Source: a virus. From it: 40,819 nt of DNA. Shown in pieces: positions 30,906 through 38,589 of this stretch; the first letter of the stretch is position 1, and every line of letters starts with the position of its first letter. The notes under the pieces were generated by a model, which saw nothing but the letters and a program-made list of their open reading frames with translations, made no database searches and was not told the DNA's origin. The stretch covers positions 1 to 40,819 of IMG/VR virus record IMGVR_UViG_3300045146_000269. The stretch is one strand, 5' to 3'. The position numbers and the translations under genes are program-made.

Positions 30906-30982
30906 CTTAAAGGTCGCTCCTTTAAGACAACCATAATCTAAAAGACCAAGAGTGCGCGCATTCTCACTTTTGGTCTTTTTTT
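30906..30982 (+). terminator. Double hairpin terminator between packaging and portal genes
   Basis: CTTAAAGG-TCGCT-CCTTTAAG (30906-30926) is a perfect 8-bp hairpin. AAAGACCAAGAGTG (30941-30954) pairs with CACTTTTGGTCTTT (30965-30978) over 14 positions with one G-T pair, followed by seven T. The portal gene starts only about 14 bases later. Confidence 0.85.
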
Positions 30983-30996
30983 ATGGAAAGGGCTTT

Positions 30997-33054
30997 ATGA
31001 CACAAAAAGAAATCAAGATGTGGCAGGCAAGAATACAATCGGCGGAGGATTTGCAAAGTAAAGTCGCTGAGGCGAGAAAACAGACTATAAAACTTTACAC
31101 AGGGACTTTTTTCGGGAATCCATACAGGGAGAATGAGCTTACCGAAGTGAATTTTGTATATGAATTTATGGAAGTCCTTGTATCGAGTATTTATGCCAGA
31201 AACCCGTATATTTTTGTGAGGAGTTATTCTGGGAGATGGGCGGCATTCGCCGAGACAATGGAAACAGTCATAAACTATTACTGGAAAGAAAAGCTCGCCA
31301 AAAAGAAAATTATCCAATGTATCAAAGATTCAGCTTTACAACCGCCAGGCTTTGTGGAGATAGGTTATACGCTTCTTTCCGAGAAGAACAAAATTATAAC
31401 GGAGATAGAGTCGGATTACCCTGAACTTAAAGAGGTCAGGAATAGAAAAGAAAAGGTAGAATCTGAACAAGGGGTTCTCGATGAGACCATAAAAGAGGAT
31501 GATGTGTTCCTGAATTATGTTTCAAGCTGGGATATCCTCTGGCCTGATGGTTACCATGATATAAGGCTTGAATGCCCGTATATAATAAAAAGGCAGAAAA
31601 TAAGTTATCTTGATTTAATCGCTAATCCTATCTATAAACCTTCAAAATATAAATTAAAAGGATTAAGACAAACGCAGATTGAGCGCAGGCCTACGGTATT
31701 CAACATGAAAGCATGGGTATCTACCAATGACGATTTTGACGCCGATTTGGAACAACTGAATATAATACTTTACCATGTATTCGATAAAAGAGGCCATAAA
31801 AGATTTATTTTAGCTAAAAATTTCCTTGAGGATACTCTCTTTGAAGGAGAGTGGAATTATTTTATAGACGGATTTACTTTCTATCCTTTGATATTTAACG
31901 AAGTTCCGAGAGTGGATGAAGAAGCTAACTCATATCCAATGTCGGATATTGCCCCCATGATACCGCAGCTTAAAGAACTTAGTTATATATCTTCAGCTAT
32001 GAATAAGCACCGAAAAAGAGCGGGGACTCTTTTGGTGGGTAAGAAAGGCTCTATTACTGAAACTGACGCCACTAAAATTCAAAATGCTTCTGATGTGGAT
32101 TTGATATTGTTGGAAAGTTTAAGCGAACAGGATTTAAGAGGATTTACTCCGCCAGCTTTACCTCAGGATTTTTACACTTTAAGAGAAGTATATTTGCAGG
32201 ATTTAATGAGGATTTCAGGATATAACCAGCTTCTGGGAAATGCAAGGGGAATAGAAACAGCCACTGAAAGCGAGAATGTAAGGATAGGTTCGCAGATGAG
32301 GCAGTCTAAAAAAGTGGATACTATCGAAGATTTTACGGTAGAAGTTTCAAAAGGATTAGCTGGTTTAATATGGCAGTTCATACAGGATAAAAAACGGATA
32401 GAAGAAATCATAGGCGAGGAAGTGACAGAGGAGATGTGGCCAAGCCTTCCGAGAAATTCCGATGGAAGCGTGAACGAAGCTGAAGCGAGAAGGATGATAC
32501 AAAGAGACTTGCATTTTAAGATAGACGCTGGCTCGACACAGCCTCCTAAAGATGTGGCGATAGAACGCAGGCAATGGGAAAATCTGGCTGGCGTTATAAG
32601 AGCAAATTTTCCGAATAGGATAAAAGAGGATGTATTTTTAAAACAACTTCTTAAAAAATATGACGCCCATGATATAGATAACATGGTGATAGGTTTTGAC
32701 GATGAGGAGATAGTTACTGCTCAGGAAGAAAATAAGCTCCTTTTGAAAGGAATACCGCAGATAGTCGGGCCGAATGAAAACGACATGCTTCATTTGAAAG
32801 TCCATTCTCAGGCATATCAGGTGACAGGGCTTAATATCACAAGGGAAATGGACGAACATATTTTAAAACATAATGAAAATATGCTTAGGAAGAATCCAGC
32901 ACTTGTTCCGCAAAAAGGAGACAGTAAGATTGCGCCTAAGACCACTACTCCGAATATTAACCGTCAGGGTGTTCCTGATTATGTAGATATAGCGTCAGGA
33001 GCTAAAGGCGTAAAAGACATGGGTCAAAACAAAGGGGGAGGGATTACGAAATGA
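30997..33054 (+). CDS. Portal protein
   Basis: A protein of 685 residues; the start at 30997 (GGAAAGGG upstream) avoids coding through the terminator. Features: an N-terminal helix (EDLQSKVAEARKQTIKLYTG), AFAETMETVINYYWKEK, a long stem-type helix region with SSAMNKHRKRAGTLLVGKKGS, and an end rich in polar residues. Size and place after TerL and before the scaffold and capsid genes fit the P22-type portal, the dodecameric ring through which DNA enters. Assigned mainly by context and length. Confidence 0.75.
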   Translation: MTQKEIKMWQARIQSAEDLQSKVAEARKQTIKLYTGTFFGNPYRENELTEVNFVYEFMEVLVSSIYARNPYIFVRSYSGRWAAFAETMETVINYYWKEKLAKKKIIQCIKDSALQPPGFVEIGYTLLSEKNKIITEIESDYPELKEVRNRKEKVESEQGVLDETIKEDDVFLNYVSSWDILWPDGYHDIRLECPYIIKRQKISYLDLIANPIYKPSKYKLKGLRQTQIERRPTVFNMKAWVSTNDDFDADLEQLNIILYHVFDKRGHKRFILAKNFLEDTLFEGEWNYFIDGFTFYPLIFNEVPRVDEEANSYPMSDIAPMIPQLKELSYISSAMNKHRKRAGTLLVGKKGSITETDATKIQNASDVDLILLESLSEQDLRGFTPPALPQDFYTLREVYLQDLMRISGYNQLLGNARGIETATESENVRIGSQMRQSKKVDTIEDFTVEVSKGLAGLIWQFIQDKKRIEEIIGEEVTEEMWPSLPRNSDGSVNEAEARRMIQRDLHFKIDAGSTQPPKDVAIERRQWENLAGVIRANFPNRIKEDVFLKQLLKKYDAHDIDNMVIGFDDEEIVTAQEENKLLLKGIPQIVGPNENDMLHLKVHSQAYQVTGLNITREMDEHILKHNENMLRKNPALVPQKGDSKIAPKTTTPNINRQGVPDYVDIASGAKGVKDMGQNKGGGITK

Positions 33055-33308
33055 AAAAAGAAAAAACGCGCAAAGAATACCTGAAAGATGAGTTATTAAA
33101 GCATTTAAAGACTATACCTACGGATAAAAATAGAAAAATATATATGAACGATGTTTTTAATCCGTCAATAATGAAAGGGAGTTTTAAGGATTATTTAAAA
33201 GGCGATCTGCATGAAAACGATAAAAAAGACTTAAGTATAATTTTATCAGAATTAAAAAAAGAGAAGGTTATATACCATATAGCAAAAGATATGTGGGTGT
33301 TGATATGA
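33051..33308 (+). CDS. Small basic protein in virion operon
   Basis: A protein of 85 residues, helical, with a basic N-terminus (KKEKTRKEYLKDELLKHLK). The 3' half resembles a small winged-helix (DLSIILSELKKEKVIYHIAKDMWVL). Overlaps the portal by 4 bases and the next gene by 4. No family recognised. Confidence 0.45.
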   Translation: MKKEKTRKEYLKDELLKHLKTIPTDKNRKIYMNDVFNPSIMKGSFKDYLKGDLHENDKKDLSIILSELKKEKVIYHIAKDMWVLI

Positions 33309-33703
33309 TTTATAGTTTTAAATGCGTAATCTGCGGAGAGGAATTTGACGAGTTCCAGAAGATAAATGACGAACATATTGCGTTTCACTGCGGAATTAAA
33401 GCCGATAGGGTATATACAATCCCCTATACGAATAAGGATTTAATGTATCAATTTAAGACTAATATTTTCAATAACCGTATTACCGAGATTTACTCAAAAA
33501 GGCAATATAACCGTCTCTTGAAAGAAAATGGCCTGATGACTTTAACTACAGAGGAATTAAGGACAATGAAACCAAAAGATAAGGGAGAAAAGAAGCGCAA
33601 AGAAACAGCTAAAAGGATATGCAATCGGCTTAGGGAAGGAAATGCTTTAAAAGCGTTTCCGAGTTTCGCCAAGAAGTATTATACAAGAGGAGTAAAAAAA
33701 TAA
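33305..33703 (+). CDS. Cys/His zinc-finger protein in virion operon
   Basis: A protein of 132 residues starting at ATG 33305 in an ATGA overlap. FKCVICGEEFDEFQKINDEHIAFHC has Cys and His positions of a C2H2-like finger at residues 4-28. The rest is basic (MKPKDKGEKKRKETAKRICNRL) and helical. It probably binds nucleic acid. Small zinc-finger genes in this place, between portal and scaffold, are seen in other phages. Confidence 0.55.
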   Translation: MIYSFKCVICGEEFDEFQKINDEHIAFHCGIKADRVYTIPYTNKDLMYQFKTNIFNNRITEIYSKRQYNRLLKENGLMTLTTEELRTMKPKDKGEKKRKETAKRICNRLREGNALKAFPSFAKKYYTRGVKK

Positions 33704-33760
33704 CACAGGCCATTGCAATAACTATGAGTAAAGCTGGCCTAAACAAAAAAGGAGGTAGGC

Positions 33761-33892
33761 ATGGCAAAGGATAAAGTATTACATCCTACGAATGTCCAGA
33801 GGCCAGGCGGAGTGAAACAGACAAAATCCGCAAAGATAGAAGGCCCGACAGCATCTTCGGAAAATATGTCAGCGTATAACAGGAAGAAATAG
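33761..33892 (+). CDS. Small basic protein with in-frame extension after TAG
   Basis: A protein of 43 residues (AKDKVLHPTNVQRPGGVKQT..., ends NRKK) behind GGAGG. After the TAG at 33890-33892 the same frame stays open for 19 more codons, also Lys-rich (ANLKRKPIKTKPKGSLTKE), up to TAA at 33950, whose upstream bases form the next ribosome binding site. This could be a nonsense change, stop read-through or chance. See findings. Confidence 0.5.
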   Translation: MAKDKVLHPTNVQRPGGVKQTKSAKIEGPTASSENMSAYNRKK

Positions 33893-33955
33893 GCCAATCT
33901 CAAAAGGAAGCCTATTAAGACCAAGCCGAAAGGCAGTCTAACAAAGGAGTAAAAA

Positions 33956-34789
33956 ATGGATCCAATCACACTAACCCCAGACCAATCTGTAAAATTCAAG
34001 ATTAAGGTTCAAGGAGTGGAGAAAGAAGTGATTTTAAAAGAAAGTGAAGTGATAGAACACCTGCAAAAGTCGGAAGATTACACTCTAAAGACTCAAGCCC
34101 TTAGTGAGAAAGAAAAGGCTCTCAAAGCGCAGGAAGAATCTACGAAAGCTCTTAAAGCTGTCATAGATGAAATGGAAGCGAATCCACAGCTTAAAGAGAC
34201 CTTGAACAAGGTTTATTCTGATTTCAAGTCAGGGAAATTGTCCAAGTCAGAAGATAAAAAGACAGACAATTTAAGAAAGCTTGACAGGTTGATAGAGGAA
34301 ACGACTGACGCAGGGGAAAGAGAACGGCTCAGGGATATTCGGGACATAATTAAAGAAGAAGGCGGGGTAGAGGAAATAAACCTTTTAAAGACTGAAATTA
34401 AGACTTTAAAAGACGAACTTTCTATCATTAAGGGTGCTGCGATTACAGGTGTATCCGAAAGGATAGAAAGGGATATATCTATCTTAGAGGAAAAATTTGG
34501 AAAGGATTTAGTGGCTAAATATGCTGATGATATACGCAAAACAGCCATTAAATATCCTCAAAATTCAATTCCTAAAATCTTTAAGTATTTATGTCCAGAT
34601 GACGAATACGAAAGAGCTGTCCTTGATGTCGCAAAAAAGAAAGAACAAATGGAACTTGAACGAAAGAAAAAAGGAAGCTTGCCTAATGAAACTACTTTTA
34701 CTCCTAAAACCGAACTTAAAAAAGACCAGTTTGGAAGGGTGAGTGTTGCAACTATAGCCCAAAGGGTGAGGGAGAGATTAGGCAAATAG
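33956..34789 (+). CDS. Capsid scaffolding protein
   Basis: A protein of 277 residues, highly charged and helical, with the DPITLTPDQSVKFKIKVQGVE start, a coiled-coil core (LSEKEKALKAQEESTKALKAV and LLKTEIKTLKDELSII) and a basic end with a short hydrophobic tip (VATIAQRVRERLG). The position immediately before the major capsid gene and this composition are typical of scaffolds. It directs prohead assembly and leaves before DNA packaging. Confidence 0.75.
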   Translation: MDPITLTPDQSVKFKIKVQGVEKEVILKESEVIEHLQKSEDYTLKTQALSEKEKALKAQEESTKALKAVIDEMEANPQLKETLNKVYSDFKSGKLSKSEDKKTDNLRKLDRLIEETTDAGERERLRDIRDIIKEEGGVEEINLLKTEIKTLKDELSIIKGAAITGVSERIERDISILEEKFGKDLVAKYADDIRKTAIKYPQNSIPKIFKYLCPDDEYERAVLDVAKKKEQMELERKKKGSLPNETTFTPKTELKKDQFGRVSVATIAQRVRERLGK

Positions 34790-34808
34790 AATGCGAGAAA
34801 GGTAAAAA

Positions 34809-35801
34809 ATGGCAGGAGAACTCTCATTAACGAGACAATATAATTATATTTACAGCATAATGAGAGATGAAGTAGAGCCGATTTTGTGGGATAACGTATC
34901 TACGAGGACTTCGCTTCTTTATAGGATGAAGGAACTCGGAGCTATAATAAAAACAGGCGGGAAACCTCATTTAAGATTTACTATTCTTAAAGAACTTCCC
35001 ACTGCTGTAGCTTATACAGATTTAGATACTATTACCCCTGTGAGAGGCTCTCCATTTACCTCTGCTGTATATAACTGGAAACAGATAGAAGTCCCTGTTC
35101 AGGTCTCTGGCCTTGATATGATTAAGACTGGGGATGATGGCATTGAGGATTTGCTTGGCGATTTAATAGAAACAGCCGAAATCGCAATGAGGGACGGTAT
35201 TGGTGGTTCAACGATAGGTATATACTCAGATGGCGATGAAGATACTCTTACAAAGTTATCGGGATTGGCGAATCATTTTACTTCATCTACTACAACTGGG
35301 ACAGTAGGAGGATTAAGCAGGGCGACATTGGCAAAATGGAGGCATCAGTCTCAAAATGTATCGTCAGCGTTTGATACCAACGGGTTAAATAGAATGACGA
35401 CACTTTTTAGGGAATGTTCCAGATATGATGAAACCCCTGATACGATAGTTTTAACAGGCGCGGCCTGGGATAACTATCTAAAGGAGACAACGAGGACATT
35501 CCAGACAAATCAACCGCATGCCGCAGATAGCGGAATGGTTGTGGACGCATTGTATCCGAATATCAGATTTGGAAATGCGTTAATAATCTATGATGATGGT
35601 TGTCCGGCTAACTACGGCTATTTCCTTAATTTGAGGAAATTTATCAGGTTATTCGTCAGAGAAGGAAGAGACGCAGAACTTGGCGATTTCATTAAATCAA
35701 AGGATAAGGATGATCTTGTCAGTTTCATTCTTTGGGCTGGAAACCTTATAAACACTAATCTTGCAAGAGGCGGAGTATTGCTTAATGCGGATACTTACTA
35801 A
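34809..35801 (+). CDS. Major capsid protein
   Basis: A protein of 330 residues. It contains a long helix with a loop (ELSLTRQYNYIYSIMRDE), a central IEVPVQVSGLDMIKTGDDG region, MRDGIGGSTIGIYSDG, and IVLTGAAWDNYLKETTRTF, the usual capsid-family order with an HK97-type fold probable. It is shorter than the P22 coat. AAAGG precedes the start, 19 bases after the scaffold. Most abundant protein of the virion by expectation. Confidence 0.8.
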   Translation: MAGELSLTRQYNYIYSIMRDEVEPILWDNVSTRTSLLYRMKELGAIIKTGGKPHLRFTILKELPTAVAYTDLDTITPVRGSPFTSAVYNWKQIEVPVQVSGLDMIKTGDDGIEDLLGDLIETAEIAMRDGIGGSTIGIYSDGDEDTLTKLSGLANHFTSSTTTGTVGGLSRATLAKWRHQSQNVSSAFDTNGLNRMTTLFRECSRYDETPDTIVLTGAAWDNYLKETTRTFQTNQPHAADSGMVVDALYPNIRFGNALIIYDDGCPANYGYFLNLRKFIRLFVREGRDAELGDFIKSKDKDDLVSFILWAGNLINTNLARGGVLLNADTY

Positions 35802-35812
35802 GGAGAGGAAAT

Positions 35813-36316
35813 ATGAAAAAACTATTTTTATTTTCTACTCTATTATTCGTAAGTATTTTAACGATTAGTGGAGTAGCTTTCGGATGGGGTTCAGGTGGAG
35901 GAGATGGTTCATATTATGGGCAACTTCAGGAATTAGCAGTATTTTACAATAATTCTGGAGTAAGGCTTGTTCATGGTATGGCTGTTATTCTTGATACATC
36001 TGGAACTGCTGGTTCAACTCTTGGAGCGTATGTTACAGGAGCGACAGCAAGTGCTGACAGCGATTATTGCGTGGGAGTTGTTAAGACAGCGGCAGACGCA
36101 AGTATGCCAGTAACGGTAGTTACAAGAGGGGCTATTGATACATTGGTTCAAGACTCCTCTGAAGCTATCAGTGCTGGCTCTGAAGTCGGGACAGCTGGAA
36201 CGGGGACGATAGGCTGTGTCGGGGCAGGAAGCAATCTCGGCGTGGCTTTGGAAAATGGAGATGGCACAGATGGAAGTTATTTATATATCTGGGTCAATCC
36301 TTCTTCTACCGATTAG
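35813..36316 (+). CDS. Capsid decoration protein with signal peptide
   Basis: A protein of 167 residues. The first 28 residues form a signal peptide (LFLFSTLLFVSILTIS, then GVAFG). The mature part is beta-rich with Gly, Ala, Ser, Thr: LVHGMAVILDTSGT, YCVGVVKTAAD, MPVTVVTRGAIDTLVQD, SEVGTAGTGTIG, ALENGDG, a pattern like the small head-decoration proteins placed after capsid genes. AGGAGAGG precedes the start. A signal sequence on a decoration protein is very unusual; see findings. Confidence 0.65.
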   Translation: MKKLFLFSTLLFVSILTISGVAFGWGSGGGDGSYYGQLQELAVFYNNSGVRLVHGMAVILDTSGTAGSTLGAYVTGATASADSDYCVGVVKTAADASMPVTVVTRGAIDTLVQDSSEAISAGSEVGTAGTGTIGCVGAGSNLGVALENGDGTDGSYLYIWVNPSSTD

Positions 36317-36322
36317 TTTAAT

Positions 36323-36355
36323 AATACGGGGGCTTAAAAGCCCCCGTATTCTTTT
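36323..36355 (+). terminator. Strong intrinsic terminator after decoration gene
   Basis: AATACGGGGGCTT (36323-36335) pairs with AAGCCCCCGTATT (36338-36350), a 13-bp stem with minimal loop, followed by CTTTT. Transcription should largely stop here, giving high capsid mRNA and less of the following genes. Confidence 0.9.
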
Positions 36356-37495
36356 ATGTGGATATTGACTAATATCTTAATATTTTTGTCTGCCATATTT
36401 TTTATTCCGTTTATACATGGGGATAATTTCTGCTTTCCTAAAAATGTGATTTTTATATTATTGGGATTTTGTATACTATCAACCTCTTTTATGAAAGAAA
36501 AAATCCAGTCATTTACTAATAAATGGCTTGGTTTTATTTTAATATATACGATACTTCAATTTATATGGTTTTTTTTCAAACCATTGATATTTATTATCAA
36601 TGGAAAAGTAGCATGGAATTTATGGAATTACATACCGACTATAAATGTAATACTTTCTATTTTTCTAATAAAGACTCTGGTTGAATATACGGATACTTTA
36701 CATAGATGGATAACTGTATCGAAGATTTTAATATGGGTTTCTTTCGGATTGGCTATATACGGAATTTTACAATATATAGGTTTAGATCAGATATTCAGCA
36801 GGTTTCAATGGATACTATTTACTAAATCAGGCAGAATGGTCACTTTTTTTGGGAATAGTATGCAGACAGGAAACTATTTAGCTGTATGTTCTCCTTTATG
36901 TTTAATGTTCAAGTCTTTAAAATACAAGATTATTTATGGGGTTATCCTTATAGCTATACTATTTACTCAAAGTGCTATTTCGATAGCAAGTTTTTTGATA
37001 GGTCTTTTAATTTATTTGCTTCTTACAAGGAAATTTAAATGGTGTATTGTGGTAATTTTATTTTCTATTGCAGGGGCATTGGTATTAAATTCATTTAATC
37101 CAGATGTATGGAGTTTTGGTTCAAGATTAAGTTTATGGGAAAAAATATTTGTTAGTTCAACTGATTATTGTTTTACAGGCAGAGGATTAGGCAGTTTTGC
37201 AAATATGGTTTATTCAGATACAAAAACTTCTGCTATAGTAGGCGCGGCGCAATTTGAATTATTGCAGATATTCCATGATGGCGGGATTGTCATGTTAGGA
37301 TTATCTTTATGTTATTTATTCGGATTATTTATAAGATATTTATTTGCAGAAAACACCATGCTTTTAATTGGTTTTATATCGGCATTTATTTCCTATTTAG
37401 TTATGTGTTTCGGGAGTTCTCCTTTAAGAATAGCTCCATTAGCTTTAATAGGAATTTTATATATTTCAGGCATAGAAGTTCAACTTAAAAAATAG
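36356..37495 (+). CDS. O-antigen ligase/polymerase-like membrane protein
   Basis: A protein of 379 residues with about ten membrane helices. A polar loop between helices includes KSGRMVTFFGNSMQTGNYLA. A larger loop contains SRLSLWEKIFVSSTDYCFTG, RGLGSFANMV and ELLQIFHDGGIVMLG, the arrangement of the Wzy/WaaL superfamily (R..W, G.G.G.F, then E-LQ..-GG). These enzymes join or polymerise lipopolysaccharide O-units. Role inferred: changing host LPS to alter phage sensitivity. The ATG comes directly after the terminator T-run with no visible ribosome binding site. Confidence 0.65.
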   Translation: MWILTNILIFLSAIFFIPFIHGDNFCFPKNVIFILLGFCILSTSFMKEKIQSFTNKWLGFILIYTILQFIWFFFKPLIFIINGKVAWNLWNYIPTINVILSIFLIKTLVEYTDTLHRWITVSKILIWVSFGLAIYGILQYIGLDQIFSRFQWILFTKSGRMVTFFGNSMQTGNYLAVCSPLCLMFKSLKYKIIYGVILIAILFTQSAISIASFLIGLLIYLLLTRKFKWCIVVILFSIAGALVLNSFNPDVWSFGSRLSLWEKIFVSSTDYCFTGRGLGSFANMVYSDTKTSAIVGAAQFELLQIFHDGGIVMLGLSLCYLFGLFIRYLFAENTMLLIGFISAFISYLVMCFGSSPLRIAPLALIGILYISGIEVQLKK

Positions 37496-37503
37496 GGGGA
37501 AAT

Positions 37504-38154
37504 ATGGAAGAAAAGAGACCTGTAGGAAGACCGAGAGAAGATATAACTGAAACAGTTAATAATAAAATTCTCATTGATTTATCAACTTTAAAATTGGCTT
37601 CAGATACTCTTAAAAAAGAGGTAGAGAGATTGAATAATCTGAAAGTCAATATGGAAGCTGAAATACACGCTCTGGAGTTTAAAAAAGAAAATGTAGCAAA
37701 ATTGGATAAGGTAGATATCCAGAAACAAGTATATGACGAGGAAGTTCGCCTTAATAAAAAAGCGTCTGAACTTGACTCAAGGGAACAGGCATTGACTAAT
37801 AGAGAAACTTCCTTTAAAGACAGACTTAAAATGCTTGAGGAAAGAGAGCAGTCTTTACTCAATTTAGAAGAAAAAAAGAAGGAGTTAGCAGAGGAACGAA
37901 GCAGGTTTTTTAAATACAAATTTGACTTGGAAAGAGAACTTGAAACAGCGAAAATCACGATAGAAGAAGCAAAGGCTATAGAGAATGATTACACCATTAA
38001 AGAAAATGCCCTTAAAGCAAGGGAAATAAAAATACAAAAGCAGGAGAAATACTGGAATGACGAAATAGGCAAGCTGGAACATGATAAAAAAGAATTTCAG
38101 ATGGAAAAAGAAAACATACTGGCTTTAAAACAGATGGAGGTAAAAAATGGCTAA
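37504..38154 (+). CDS. Coiled-coil virion-region protein 1
   Basis: A protein of 216 residues. It starts EEKRPVGRPREDI, which includes an AT-hook-like GRPR, and then is one long charged coiled coil (heptads from about residue 20 to 200). GGGGG precedes the start. It overlaps the next, similar gene by 8 bases. It may be an internal capsid or assembly protein. No known family. Confidence 0.5.
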   Translation: MEEKRPVGRPREDITETVNNKILIDLSTLKLASDTLKKEVERLNNLKVNMEAEIHALEFKKENVAKLDKVDIQKQVYDEEVRLNKKASELDSREQALTNRETSFKDRLKMLEEREQSLLNLEEKKKELAEERSRFFKYKFDLERELETAKITIEEAKAIENDYTIKENALKAREIKIQKQEKYWNDEIGKLEHDKKEFQMEKENILALKQMEVKNG

Positions 38155-38587
38155 GGTAGAAGTAGATTTGCAAAAATTGTCAACGCTGGATAAGGAAATA
38201 GAAATACTTACAAGAAAAAGAAATGTATTAGAAAATGATATTGAATTAAGGGAAAAGGAGATTTTAAAAAAAGAAGATAGAAGCGAAAAGTCAATCAGAC
38301 AAAAAGAAGAAGATTTAAAGATTAAGATTTCTGAATCGGAATTAATGATAAAAGAAAAAGAAAAATCTCTTAATATCAGAGAAAAGCAGATTAAAAAGAG
38401 AGAAGATGAATTGGAAATTATACACGAAGAAGCTAAGAAACTTAATAAAGCCCGTTCTGAACTATCTAACGTTCAAAAGGAAACAGAAGAAGCAAGTGCG
38501 AGGGTATTAGAGAAAGAGAATCTGTTAAAACTTAAAATATCGCAATATGAGGACAAGTTAAAGGAACTTGAAACCATAACGAGGTAA
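38147..38587 (+). CDS. Coiled-coil virion-region protein 2
   Basis: A protein of 146 residues, entirely charged coiled coil (LDKEIEILTRKRNVLENDIE, REKQIKKREDELEIIHEEAK, ELSNVQKETEEAS). It resembles the preceding protein in composition and the use of EK...R runs and may be its duplicate. It ends 2 bases before the tail adaptor start. Function unknown. Confidence 0.5.
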   Translation: MAKVEVDLQKLSTLDKEIEILTRKRNVLENDIELREKEILKKEDRSEKSIRQKEEDLKIKISESELMIKEKEKSLNIREKQIKKREDELEIIHEEAKKLNKARSELSNVQKETEEASARVLEKENLLKLKISQYEDKLKELETITR

Positions 38588-38589
38588 CT

